This document shows, in pieces, positions 21,672-32,395 of a stretch of DNA of 64,000 nucleotides (its first letter is position 1; every line of letters begins with the position of its first letter). Source of the DNA: Symbiodinium natans (lineage: Eukaryota > Sar > Dinophyceae > Suessiales > Symbiodiniaceae); the NCBI GenBank assembly GCA_905221605.1, contig CAJNDS010001646.1:547001-611000 (forward strand). Reading direction: 5' to 3'. The notes under the pieces are model-generated. The model saw nothing but the letters and a program-made list of their open reading frames with translations, was not told the origin of the DNA and made no database searches. The translations under genes were made by a program, and so were the position numbers.

Positions 21672-24395
21672 CTATGCTTTGCACCCATTAATTAAATACA
21701 CCTCAACGTTTAAGCCGTGCCTTCCAAACCCAAATGGCGGACAAATGTAGAGGACCTTGCCAGGCTTCGGTTGCGAATTCATCGGGCTAAGCTGGCATCC
21801 CCGCGTGTCTGTGCTTCGCCACGTTCGACCAGCTCCGGTCCCTGCAGCTGGATCCCGGTTTGGGGACACAGAGTGCTCCTTGTCATGGAGTCTCTCCCAA
21901 ACGTTTTTTGCCAACAGGGCTGGCGAGCTGAAGTCGAAGAAGGTCGTGGCGTCGAAGGAAAGGTCAAAGGTGTCCGAAAGCCGCCCGGCGAAGGCAATGC
22001 TGGAGAGGGAATCTAGCCCGCATTCTGCCCAGGATGCCTCCATCTCCACATGGCTACCCAACATGACATCCTGTAAGCAGTCCCTAAACAAAGCATGAAC
22101 TGCATCTCTCCCATGGCCTCTGCTCAAACTCCGTGGCCGTTCGGAAATCGTCGCTCCCTGGGTCGGCTGCCAAGCAAACCGGGCGCGATGGAATGGGGCA
22201 GCCTCATTCACCGCACGTTTGCGTGGAAGGCTTGAAGAAGGTTCGACTGCAGCTGATATAGGTTTGTCCCACATCCTGAAAGGACTCCGTGCCCGCAAAG
22301 TCCTCAACGGGTTGATGGCAATAGCGCCGCTACAGTGCCGCAGTGGCCGGCAAATGACAGCGAGTCTGGAACGGCCAGCGCACATGACTACGCAGCACCC
22401 CTCGGCTTTGCCAGTAGCCGCGCCACCTCCAAACATGCCGAAGCTTGAGCTCACGGCAACACCACAGTCTAAAATCACACTGTTCTGATCTGCTGCACAA
22501 CGGCGAAGAGCGTCAGCAAGTGTCAGGTGCCTGCTGCGCACTGCAACCGCAATGTGAAGGCTGCATCTTGCACCAAGAGGCACCACCGGGTCCAGCTTGC
22601 GATCCGATTGCAAACAGTTTCGCAAGAGGCTTCTTGTCCTGTTCGTCACGACAAACGTTACACTCCTGCGAGAGGTCCGCTGCTGACATGCTGCTGGTGT
22701 CACCGCACGGCGCGCATTCAACTCGGCTTCCAGCTGACATTCCGGCACCTTCAAGCCAGTGTCAGTACTTCTGCTGGAGGACAAACAAAAAGCCTGGCAC
22801 GCATCCACACCAGCGTCAAAACGCTCAGCATTAGTGCATGCTCCAGTACTGTCCCGCTGCCATGCAACCATGACCGCTTTTCGAACAGTAAAAATTCCTA
22901 CGTCCGTGTCGGACGAGGAAGTCTTCTCCAAGTGCATGTGCTGTCCGGGGGCACTCACCCGGACCTGCATGCAACAGTGCCGCGCTGAAAAGCTATGTCG
23001 TCGTGCCGTGGCTAGCTTCTGCAGCCAGTTCCAAACACCAGGTTGAGTACGAGCTGTCTGCCATTGCAGACTTGTCGCCGCCACCACCACAGTAGATGTG
23101 ATGCTTCGACGAAGTGGTCGCTGCGGACACGCTGCTGGTCTTCCCACGTGGTGTACATCCAACCCACGCAGCTCTCCCCACCCATAGATCTTGTACTTCA
23201 CGTTTCCACACGTGAAGCCCAAGTTGGTGGAAGCAAGTATTCTTGAGTCTGAGTACAAACAACGATCGCGGCATGCATCTATGCGAGCAGCAGGAACTCG
23301 CGGTGTTGACAAGGCATGCTTTGTGGTGACGCAACAACGGGGATCCATTGTTCCTGCTCGCCGGTTCACACCGGGGCTGGAAAGAAGCATGGAAGGGGCG
23401 CGGGTGGCAAGTCCTCTGCGGCAGGAGAAATGTTGCTGTCGACGACATGCCGAAGGCGTGAATTCAAAGCCAGGCCTCGAGCTTTGTTGTCGTGCAGCCG
23501 CGAACACTCTCAATGGTTCTAACAGCCCCACGTCCGTGTCGGACAGGGTCTGCCTCAAATGCAATTGCTGTTCGGGACGCTCTGCCGGCACCCGCGCGCG
23601 ACACCGCCGCACTGGGAAGCAAAAGCGTTGTGCGACCGCTGCAGATGTGATGCTGCCGCGACAAGGTCGCTGCCGACAAGCTGCTGGCGTTCGGATACGG
23701 TGCACATCCAACCCATCCAGCTCTGCCCACTTGTACATCTTGTACTTCACGTGGCCGTACGCAAAGCCCAAGTCGGTGGCAGCGAATATTCTTGGCAACC
23801 AGAGACCCGGGCAAGCATCTGTGCGAGCAGCAGGACGTCGCCTTGTTGGCAAGGGATGCTTTGAATGGACACACACCCCAGTATCGTCCGTCAGCAAGCG
23901 GACTGAACCAGCCGTCTGCATGCTTCCTGCGTGCTCCAGACCAATGCGAACCTGTGACTCACCTGCATCTTGCAGCCGGCACTGCCTCTTCAACAGGAGC
24001 CTTGATGCCAAGGCGTAGCTTCTGGTTGGCCACGGCCTGTGGACGAGCACGATGGTGTTTCGCTCAGCTCTTGCCATGGACGTCAGATGGCTGTTGAGGA
24101 ACAGCGATGGCACATGTGGATACAATGGCACACATGCAGGGGCAGAGGAAGCTGTAACCACAAGATGCTCCTCTGAGCGGAGACTTGCCACACAAAGCGC
24201 AGGTGCAGCATGCTTTATTCCCAGCCTTACACTGAGAATATGGACCCATGTCACCTGTTGCGTTGCATCTCCAGCAACGGGTTGGTGAAGAAGATCGCCC
24301 TTGCAAGCCATCTCCGTGGGTAAAGGTTGGTGAAGAGGATCGCTCTTACAAGCCACTTCCGTTGATAAAGCCCGTTGACCGCAGCCAGCAAGCAT
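21672..24395 (-). CDS. 907-codon open frame ending in an acyl carrier protein domain (PKS type)
   Basis: The frame has no stop for 907 codons, very unlikely by chance at this base composition. Residues about 755-840 form an acyl carrier protein domain of the polyketide/fatty acid synthase class: GLDSLSSIAFAGRL contains the phosphopantetheine attachment serine at residue 796 (codon 22010-22008), and FFDFSSPALLAKNVWERL is the usual last helix. Just before it, PFHRARFAW resembles the linker that follows catalytic domains in these synthases (inference). A possible GT donor lies after PKPGK near 21.75 kb. Residues about 150-600 are not recognised, are Cys/Arg-rich, and contain three degenerate tandem DNA repeats of roughly 450-550 bp. 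No ketosynthase, acyltransferase or reductase domain is visible. This is either a real repeat-bearing protein or an exon fused in frame with an open intron. Confidence 0.6.
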   Translation of the reverse strand: MLAGCGQRALSTEVACKSDPLHQPLPTEMACKGDLLHQPVAGDATQQVTWVHILSVRLGIKHAAPALCVASLRSEEHLVVTASSAPACVPLYPHVPSLFLNSHLTSMARAERNTIVLVHRPWPTRSYALASRLLLKRQCRLQDAGESQVRIGLEHAGSMQTAGSVRLLTDDTGVCVHSKHPLPTRRRPAARTDACPGLWLPRIFAATDLGFAYGHVKYKMYKWAELDGLDVHRIRTPAACRQRPCRGSITSAAVAQRFCFPVRRCRARVPAERPEQQLHLRQTLSDTDVGLLEPLRVFAAARQQSSRPGFEFTPSACRRQQHFSCRRGLATRAPSMLLSSPGVNRRAGTMDPRCCVTTKHALSTPRVPAARIDACRDRCLYSDSRILASTNLGFTCGNVKYKIYGWGELRGLDVHHVGRPAACPQRPLRRSITSTVVVAATSLQWQTARTQPGVWNWLQKLATARRHSFSARHCCMQVRVSAPGQHMHLEKTSSSDTDVGIFTVRKAVMVAWQRDSTGACTNAERFDAGVDACQAFCLSSSRSTDTGLKVPECQLEAELNARRAVTPAACQQRTSRRSVTFVVTNRTRSLLRNCLQSDRKLDPVVPLGARCSLHIAVAVRSRHLTLADALRRCAADQNSVILDCGVAVSSSFGMFGGGAATGKAEGCCVVMCAGRSRLAVICRPLRHCSGAIAINPLRTLRARSPFRMWDKPISAAVEPSSSLPRKRAVNEAAPFHRARFAWQPTQGATISERPRSLSRGHGRDAVHALFRDCLQDVMLGSHVEMEASWAECGLDSLSSIAFAGRLSDTFDLSFDATTFFDFSSPALLAKNVWERLHDKEHSVSPNRDPAAGTGAGRTWRSTDTRGCQLSPMNSQPKPGKVLYICPPFGFGRHGLNVEVYLINGCKA
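22670..23860. repeat. Three degenerate tandem repeats of about 450-550 bp
   Basis: Landmarks recur at 22680, 23122 and 23667 (gctgcKgacaMgctgctggYgt). ACGTCCGTGTCGGAC occurs at about 22900 and 23531. Units 2 and 3 are the most alike, visibly around 80% over 150 bp. The repeats lie inside the 907-codon frame and keep its reading frame open. Confidence 0.7.
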
Positions 24396-24939
24396 CGGAC
24401 GCCTCTTGCAGTCCTACCGCATGAAGCCTGACATTTGAGAAATCGGCCCAGGTGGGGAAAACAGTGTCCGAGCCGAAATCAGCTCAGTATGTTCAGCACA
24501 TACACTGATCCAAAGACAAGGTTGGCGTGAGCATGGTCTGCAACTTCTCTGCCACATCCACAACTGCACCGATCTCCTGCACTCAGAATCCTAGGATCCT
24601 GCGGAACCTGACTGCAAGACTCACCTTCAAAACCGAGGCGCCATTGGAAGAGAAATCCCCGGAGCTTGCGGTAAGGCGGGTCCCTGACAGCATTGGGGGG
24701 GGGTCGGGCTTTGCACTGCTCTGTGCATTGTGGGGCTCATCATGGCCCAATTCTTCAGGAGCTGAGCTACGTCAGCTGGCTTGGCACTTCTGAAGGGGAC
24801 AACTGACACGGTTTTGTACCACCAGCCGTCAGCCCAAGACTCGGGCCACAGGGGGAAAAGTTGGAGAGTACAGGTGGGGTCTGCCAACGCTTGAGGTTTG
24901 AGGACTTTGACAGCCCAAGCACCCCCAGTGCGAGTCATC

Positions 24940-27070
24940 GAGTGCGGCAGCAACTTCGCCATCCACCTGCTCCATGAAGAAGCACCTCTGCTGAGGCAGC
25001 AGTGCTCTGTCTCTCTTGCTCCAAATCACCATAGAGCCCTCTAACGAACCTGAGAACACTAGCCGCCTTCTATGCACCTTCTTCTATCTGAATCGCAAAC
25101 CAGGAGATACTCTTCATACTCTCATCCCACAAGGCGCCTTCTTGCCAGATGTTCTCTAAGTTAGGGTCCCTTTTCTGGGTGTACGGCACCATTAAAATTC
25201 AGGAGCACAAAAGGACCCGAACCTTAGAGAACTCGCCAGAGAACTAACCATATCACCCTAAACCCTTACCCCTAAACCCCTAAACCCCTAAACCCAAAAC
25301 CCGTAAACCCTTCGTCTCATGGTGTGTGTGAGAGAGTTTCTCCCAGCGCCGGGGGACGTCTTGGACTCTTGGGACACCAGCGTGGCGCCTGGGATGATCT
25401 CCTCCTCCAATACCACCCTGAGCGGAGTGTTCAGGGGCGCCACATGGAGGCTTCCAAAATTAGGCGTACCTTATTGGGGTCCTTGTTACAGGGGATCCTA
25501 CTATTTGGGGATCTTTTTTGGGGGGGTCCCTTTTTTTCGTAAACCCCCAATGAGGGCAGGAAACAGCAAACCATGGCAAACCCAAGGCAGCAATGAATCC
25601 GCGGCCGGGTCTCTGCGTGATGAAGAGGAAGCCGCCCAAGAAGTACAAGCCTCCGGCTCCAGATTGCAAGAAAGGGGGGGGGGGGAGGGCAACACTTTGA
25701 ACCCTAAACCCTAAACCCTGAATCCTGAACCCTAAATTAGGGGGGAAGAAGGGGGGGATAAGACTTGAAGCCTCAGCCTGGGTTCCCTAATGTTCCCTCC
25801 GTGCCCACAACTTCATCCCCCAACTGGGCCTAGCGGTTGAAGGATGAAGCCGCGGTGCTGCCAGCTCTTTCGGTCCACAAAGCGCCTGATCACGGGTTTA
25901 GGGTTTAGGGTTCAGGGTGTAGGGTTTTGGGTTTTGGGTTTAGGACCCCCCCTCATCACGTGGAGGGTCCCGCCTGTTGGCAGGGCCCACAGAGCGACCC
26001 CCCCCCACCCCCCCACCCCCCCCACCCCCCTTTAACCTTGCAACCCCCCAACCTCCCTCTTTCCTCCTTTCCTGTCCTGGGGCAGGCCCGGGTGCCGAGG
26101 CGGCGCGCGCAAGCGTTTACAACTTTACATCATCCGCAAACACACGCTTTTGGGTTACCTCCACCCTCCCAAACACCGTCCCGTCCTCAGAAGCCCCGCA
26201 AGCTCAACTGCATTTCCACACATCCGAAAGTCTCGATTGCTTTCGAAACCCAGCGCTAAAACCATAAGGTCGACACAACACCGACACCGTTCTAACATCA
26301 ACGTCCGGAGCACCTGCCCTGCCAGAAGTTCTTGACGGTGTCGCGCTCCTGGCGAGGGCGACGGAGCAACGCATCGACAGTTGGAGGGAGGAGATGTGCT
26401 TGGTATACATGCCAACTCTTGAGCGGATATGGGACGTCGTTAAGGCTCATCCTGTAGAGAAGGCTGAAGCAAAGGCAGTCGGAAAGCCCTTGGGCCACAT
26501 GGACACCCGAAGCCGAAGCCGGTTTGCGAAGCCGCTTTGCGAGGCCGAGTGCGGGCAAGCGTCGTCACTTCTGTTGTGGATCAAGGCAGAGATCACCGTC
26601 AGAACTCCTTGGAAGGCTACCAAAAAAAGACGACAAAACCAGCACTGCGATTCGTCTGGTGATGCTCGCTCTCGTACTGTTGATGCTGTGTTCGAACTTA
26701 GGATGTTTTGGCGATGTCTTTGGGCGCTTGAAGCCTCAGAAAAAGCTGATTGCTCACAGAGGCTCCCAGGAATCCCAAGCTGTAGAACCCCACCTTCCAG
26801 AAAGTGTCGGCGAGGACAAGCAACCTGTTTTGCTGAGGAATGGGAGTTTATATGGGGTTTGTGATGTGACTTCAGCGCAGCTGTGTGCCCCGCGTAAAAG
26901 AGCGTCCTAAACGTCCAAAAAACCACCTCCAAGCCCCCCAAAAAAACTCTCGAGCCCCCGACTCACCAATCTTGTCCCATTTTTTCCCCATCCCCCCCCC
27001 CCCCCCAATATCCTCGTCGTCGGCTCCATCTTCTTGAACATGAAGAGGGTGACGAGCATGGTGAGGATCC
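24940..27070 (-). CDS. Family M gene, locus X (probable multi-pass membrane protein, 5' part)
   Basis: Minus-strand exons, N to C. 27070 downward: [20 protein letters not shown]. 26824-26758, exactly 67 bp with AG/GT edges: [20 protein letters not shown]. 26607 downward: [14 protein letters not shown]. 25650 downward: [19 protein letters not shown]. About 25456-25350: [20 protein letters not shown]. 24987 downward: [18 protein letters not shown]. Each has a counterpart in locus A (45.4-43.3 kb) in the same order; the 67-bp exon matches in length and phase, and several exons start in the same phase. Hydrophobic exons suggest several membrane spans. An upstream-facing island at 25077-25020 ([16 protein letters not shown]) is WD-repeat-like and fits poorly here. 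Function not recognised. The gene may continue at locus Z beyond the acyl-carrier open frame. Confidence 0.65.
25257..25310 (-). repeat. CCCTAAA-type tract within M-X
   Basis: Units of CCCTAAA with extra C residues (CCCCTAAA) lie in an intron of M-X. Similar short tracts occur at 25695-25737 and, in the opposite orientation, 25895-25945. Confidence 0.85.
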
Positions 27071-28289
27071 CTTGTGAGGGGGAGCCCGGCTCTTAGGGGG
27101 CTGAGAGCTCTCAACATGCTGAGTGCTCTGTTTCTAAGTTTATTGATTGTGTCTGATGAAGCACTCTGTAGCAGCTATAGCAGGCTGCTTTCCGGGGTGC
27201 ACAAACAAGCTTGAACGCGACAAGAAAGCGGCTTGGTCCAAAACCAGCCCGGGACCGAATTGAAGCACGAGCACTAAGAGCACTAAGCACAAAAGCCGGC
27301 CACATCAAAAGCCGAGCTTCCGAGCAGCGCCAGGGAAAGGATTCCCCAAAACAAGGCCGCCACCACCTCACCGAGGCTCACGGCTTTTCTCAGCGCTCAC
27401 ACAAGGTGACACTTAGGGGGGGGGGGGAGGGAACGAGGGTCGAAACCTATCAAAAAGGAGTTTCTTCCTGTTCAGTCTTCAAGAGGGCTCTCTTTTCGCA
27501 TCGGCCAAGCCACGATTCGCCAGAAGACGCCGCACTTGTCCTGGCCAAAAAACGGGACTCAGGAGAGGACGCCCTGTGAGACCCCTTAGAGCGGCCCCTT
27601 ATAGGGTTGATTATGGGGATTATTGGTCCTAAGTTCTCAAGTTCTCATGTGATTGATCACAGGTCTCAGGCTGCCAGAGAGATGCCCCCAACAGTCAAGC
27701 GATGAAAAAATGAAAGCAACAAAGAACAGCAAAAAAACAAGCAGAGAGAGAGAGAGGCCTTGGGCTTCGTGTCCGCTTCCATTTGAAGGCCTGAGTCGTG
27801 CGGGAGCTTGCTGTGGCAAAGCTGGGGTCTTTCGAGCATCGGATCTCTGGTACCTCTGCGCATCGGAGGTTTTAGCTCGAAGGGTGCCAGCAAGTGGCGG
27901 AGGAGCCAGTGGGCAAGAGGGATACAGAAGCTTCCCAGGAAGCTGAAGTTAGACGCTGTCGTCCATGGAGGCACGGCCGGTCATCAGATGCTTCTCCGGC
28001 GAGTTGCCGTGTGAGTTTAGTTGGGCTCGAAACGTGTGGCTTCCGGCTTCCCAAAAGATTCGCTTAGTCTGGTGCTTCTTGGACTGGAGAGGGAGGGCCT
28101 TGGGTTGGGATCAAAGGTCTGTTCGTCTGTTCGGTGTTGAGGCTCACGTGGCTTGGGGCTTCACGTGGCATGTGGCTTGGGCAGTACTGCCAACGAAGGA
28201 GGAAAGAAACGTGACACACCCCACATCCGAGTTTCGAAATGAGATGTCAAGTTGGAGCTGAGCCCAAAAAAACCATCCTGCCCTCAGCC

Positions 28290-28380
28290 CCACAGATTGC
28301 ACACGAGCTGCACAGAGCTTTGAGACCCTGGCTTGGACAGGCTGTTGAAGCCTACCTGGAGATAAACCTCAAGCCCATCT
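28290..28380 (+). CDS. Possible plus-strand exon
   Basis: The plus frame reads QIAHELHRALRPWLGQAVEA, then YLEINLKPIFG. It is coding-like but unsupported by a paralogue or firm splice sites. Confidence 0.3.
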
Positions 28381-29052
28381 TTGGGGCGCGCGGACCCCCC
28401 TTTTTGGGAGGCGGCTGGGGGGCGCACATTGGCGACCGCCAAGTTTGGTGGCTTCAAGTCTGAGCTTTCATCGTTTTCAGCAGCGTTGAAGGAGACCCTG
28501 TTACATTCTGTTGCCTTATGCCCTACATGTGTTGCGCGTTGTGCTACAATCAGTGCTACATCCTGACCTTCACTATGCGCATTACGACGCCGGGTCAGTC
28601 CGGGCTTGGCGGTATCCTGCCCGCGTTCCGCAGAAGAGGTGCAAGTCGCCCTGAGCCCCCAGGGAACGCGCGAGAGAGAGAGAGGCACTCAAAAACACAG
28701 GAAGCAGAATTCATCTTACTTAGTTCGGGCTTTCCAGGGAGACAGCATGATGGAAGACCTTCAGTCACTCAACCCCGGAAGCCACCAGAAAACCTGGAGT
28801 GTAGTGCAGACACTTGCTACCTCTTCATCGTACTCCAAGAAGGGGCAGGCATCGTCGTCCTAAACGAAAGGCCGCCGTGGTTGGTTCGAACTGCCCACAA
28901 CACTCTGTATAATCTAACTGGGGCTTCGCCGCCTTCATGAAAATAGAAAACCCCAGACCACGAACCACCCCAACCCGTTTACGAACACCCCAAGACCCCT
29001 CTTGCCCAGGATCGCCAAAAAACCCAAAAAAACCCAAACTGCAAGGACGTCA

Positions 29053-29420
29053 CGGGCCAAAGCCTGTCCTGACTCTCACGCTCGTCGTCGTGGGCCAGCC
29101 ACGCCAGGAAATGTTCGCGCGTCAGGTAACTCTTTACCTGGGGCGGCGCATGTGCTGGGAGAGCGACCGAAGCTCAAGCCCTGCAGAGATGAACATGAAC
29201 CCAGAGCCTCCGCGCTGTAGGCAAGCCCCAGGTAGGCGAAGATGTCCTCGAGACCGGCACAGCGTAGACTTCTCGTGTCTGGGATGTTGCGGGCCAACCG
29301 GTTTGGGATGTATGGTTTTGGGCCGACTGCCAGCGGCAATGTGGAACAGGGGCCACTCATGATCCCAGACAAACAAGATGGCCAAAGCTCTGGCGTTCTC
29401 TGCACTCGCCAACTTTGAAG
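29053..29420 (-). CDS. Three exons of an unrecognised protein
   Basis: In N-to-C order: about 29420-29325 reads SAENARALAILFVWDHEWPL, then FHIAAGS; 29275-29205 reads GLEDIFAYLGLAYSAEALGS; 29130-29053, after CCCCAG, reads SYLTREHFLAWLAHDDERES. The frames differ, as expected for exons. The last resembles the terminal exon at 10955-11075. Function unknown. Confidence 0.5.
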
Positions 29421-29734
29421 CTTGAAGCACCACCCACAACTCCAAGCTCCAACACTGAACCGCTGGTGTGGAGGCCTTGGGGTAAAGAACAAGAAAAAAG
29501 CCCTCTCAAACTCAAGACAAAAGCCGAGCCCTTGAATTCAGTCGGTCGGTCCTAATCGGTACACCCAGGACATCTCCGTAGGGTTAAGCCGTGCAAGGTA
29601 ACTTGCACCCCAAGACTAAGACCCGTCATCTTTGGGGCCCAGGAGCCAAGACAACTCTGCACTTGACACGAGGAGCATGCATGCGTGACCGAGGCGGTCG
29701 CGCCAAAAGCGGTGTAGGGCTTAGGGCACGGAAT

Positions 29735-30265
29735 GCACGGGACGTGGGTGAGAGAGTGCGCTTTGTCACGTTGGGTGACCCCGGCGCGGCAGGGGGGCAG
29801 ACGCCGGCCAAGGCGCACTCGTCGCCAGTCAAAGCCCCGCCGCTGCCACCGCCCCAGGCGCCCGTCGCCTTCCCCAATGCGGCCGAGGCGGCCCTGGCGG
29901 CGGAGTTTGGCTTCACATCGGCGCCAGCGTGGTTGCAGCATCGTCGGGTCGAGCTGGGCCAGGATGGCTTTGCCACAGTGCCCAGGCCGGCGCGCCCCGA
30001 CGACCACAGGCCGCGCGCCACGTCGCCTGGTCGTCTGGAGCAGATCCAGCGCCAGATCGACGCCGAGCTGGCGGCAGACCCGCCGATGGCCGCGCGGCCC
30101 AAGAAGGTGCCGCCCCCGCTGCCGACGACCCCGACGAAGTCGGCGCCGACCAGCTTCTCGGCCAAGGCGCCGCCGCCGCCGCCGCTGTCCCCGGCGGACG
30201 AGGAGATCGACAGACTCCACGTCGCGGCGGCCGAAACTTTGGTGGAACAGCCACCTCAACGCTAA
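29735..30265 (+). CDS. GC-rich proline/alanine-rich exon on the plus strand
   Basis: Third codon positions are almost all G or C in this frame, so the strand call is firm. The product is low-complexity with two proline runs (KAPPLPPPQAP and KAPPPPPPLSP) around a charged helix (GRLEQIQRQIDAELAADPP), ending at TAA (30263-30265). Start and upstream splice site are not determined; the frame extends open to 29591. GC content rises sharply at about 29770 and falls at about 30240. It could be an exon of a host gene or the first open frame of a retroelement; no reverse transcriptase or integrase is visible nearby. Confidence 0.6.
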   Translation, partial: ARDVGERVRFVTLGDPGAAGGQTPAKAHSSPVKAPPLPPPQAPVAFPNAAEAALAAEFGFTSAPAWLQHRRVELGQDGFATVPRPARPDDHRPRATSPGRLEQIQRQIDAELAADPPMAARPKKVPPPLPTTPTKSAPTSFSAKAPPPPPLSPADEEIDRLHVAAAETLVEQPPQR

Positions 30266-30599
30266 TCCTCCTTCCCCTGAATGTAGGACCTGCCACTGTG
30301 TCAGGTTGCTTGGGTGGATAAGATAAGAATAATCCAACCCCAGCAGATCTCCTCTTCGTCGGCCTTGGACAAGGGTGCAGCGCCCAAGGTTGGTGAGAGC
30401 TCTTTGGGGACTTCTGGGAGGGAGCTGCAGGGCCCTCGGGGGGGGGGGGGGGAAAGCGCAAGGCTTCGAAGCTTTTGTGCGCACAGCATTGAATGGACAG
30501 GGCATCATGGTTTTAGGACTTCAGGGTACTCTTCGGGTGTAGAGGGTTTTTGGATTCTTCAGGTTTGCGGCCCTTACGGCTTAGGGCATAGGGCAAACA

Positions 30600-32300
30600 A
30601 CTTTTAACTGGAGCGGCTCCCTTGCACGCGGCAACAATCCGCAACATCACCAAACCCTCAGCGCACACCGCCAAGAATGTCCTCAATTCTGACACGCCTT
30701 TTGAAGCCTCAACCCCCCAACACCTAGACTGAGGTTCATGCTAATCCCGACTCCAGCTGGCCGGATACAGGCTACCCCCAGCTAAGACTTTCCCCATGAG
30801 CACCAAGACAAAAATCACGAACACTCACGAAAACCCTGCAAAAGAGCCCCGAGAAAGAACGCCCCCACTCCCCCACTCTCCCACTCCCGGCTGCCTTCGG
30901 CTCGTCGTGATTCTGAATCAGGTCGGCCGGGTCAACGGCAACCGGCCCCAGGGGCCGGGAACTCGGAGTTCCAAAGAGCGCAGGGGGAGAGTGGGAGAGA
31001 AGAGGAGGAAGGGGAGGGGGGGAGGGAAGTCTAAGAGGAGTCTATATGTGTCACTGTAAGCTAAGGCTTTCGACCTGCAAACGCAGCTAACATCACAGAT
31101 GAAACAACCCGAAGCTCTCAACTCCCTAAAGTCCCCCCAGAGGGGGGCAGCGGGCTCTCAAAGCCGCAGCCTTCAAAGATGCTTTTGGCGCAGCGAGCCG
31201 TCTTTGTAAGGAAACTTCGAGACTTCCCACCTTCAAACATCTTTGAAGGAAAGGCGGCCCCCTAAACCCCAAACCCTAAACCCTAAGCTATTAAGGTCGT
31301 TCGGGCGCTGACTGAAATTCCGAGCGTCTTCAAGGGAGCTTGCTGCGTTCCTTCTTGCCCGCTCTTCCTTGTTGGTTTAGGGGTTGGGGTTGAGGCACGA
31401 TGACGGCTGAGGGGTCTGGGCGTGGCTGGACACGGGAGCTTCGGATGTCAGAACTCTGCAATCACCCTAAACCAGAAACCCTAAACCTAAACCCTAAACC
31501 CTAAACCCTAAACCAAACAAATCAACCCTTAAATCGGCGCTTCGCCGCCCAAGACATTGGGATGTTCCCCCTGATACCACCAGTCCTTTAAGGGATTACA
31601 GGTACGATAATCCCTTAAGGACTGCTAGTAGAAGGGGGGAACATCCCGAAGCAAGACAGTTGAACTTCAGCTGCGAGCCCTGCACTCCACCCAGCAGACG
31701 AAGGCCTGTGCACACGTCCCCGGTAAAACCGACGTCCCATTCAAACCCTAAAGTAATCCCTGTAAGGCCTAAACCCTAAACCCTAAACCCTCAACCCTCA
31801 ACCCCAAACCCTAAACCCTAAACCCTAAACCCCCCACCCAACAAAAAAAAACAAAAGACGATTGGCTCAAAACGGAGCCGAGCCGCATCTTCGGAGTGGG
31901 CCCCTCTTCGGCCCTGTACGCTCCTTCAGCTTGGGCAGCTCCCGAAAAGGACGGGCTTGAATTAGAATGGCTTAGGGTTTAGGGTTCAGGGCTTAGGGAA
32001 GTTTAGGGTTTAGGGAAAGTTTAGCGGCCTCCCAATGAGGAAGAATGTGGAAGAATCAAGGCTCGGTTCAGTGAGTCTTGGAAGGCTTCGGCGTTTGTTG
32101 GGGGGACTCTCGCAGAAGAGCAGGGGGGAGGCAGGGGCCCTATGTTCGAGGCATATCGAACCTCCGGGAGTGGCTGGCGATCCGTGTCTGAGGCGCTCTG
32201 AGGTAGCTCAGGCTCGGGCCCTGCATCTTCTTCAGGAGCTTGTCGTCCCACTGTAGGGCCTCTGCTTAAGAGGTTCTGTAGGACTGCACTTGAGGGGGGG
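30600..32300. other. No gene recognised; telomeric tracts and hairpin element
   Basis: CCCTAAA tracts at 31265-31290, 31465-31515 and 31768-31832, and TTTAGGG at 31975-32015. Hairpin element 3 is at 31559-31647. I see no supported exon. Confidence 0.6.
31559..31647. mobile_element. Hairpin element 3, near-perfect palindrome
   Basis: This 89-bp element has 13-14-bp termini GGGATGTTCCCCC/GGGGGGAACATCCC and an inner inverted repeat AGTCCTTTAAGGGATTA/TAATCCCTTAAGGACT around a loop of about 9 bases. It is the best-preserved member of the family at 20516 and 21190. Confidence 0.8.
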
Positions 32301-32329
32301 TTGCCTTTTGCGGATTGAGGGCTTTGGGG

Positions 32330-32395
32330 GGACGCCGGGGATCGGATGAAAGGGTGTGCGCCTCGTCGAACTCGACCATCACTCGGGTCCCTGGC
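32330..32395 (-). CDS. Short exon, unrecognised
   Basis: The frame reads GTRVMVEFDEAHTLSSDP. It is coding-like and just downstream of Y copy 2, but not matched at copy 1. Confidence 0.4.

Noticed and set aside
23191-24018. 275-codon plus-strand open frame inside the 907-codon minus frame
   Set aside because: It lies antisense to the carrier-domain frame, over its repeats, and has no recognisable motif; it is most simply a shadow of the repeat composition.
25020-25077. WD-repeat protein call from [16 protein letters not shown]
   Set aside because: A single short WD-like segment without further repeats is not enough to name a family.
29552-30508. 318-codon minus-strand frame rich in Arg
   Set aside because: It is the antisense of a plus-strand exon with clear third-position G/C preference; the Arg-rich product is what that antisense would give.
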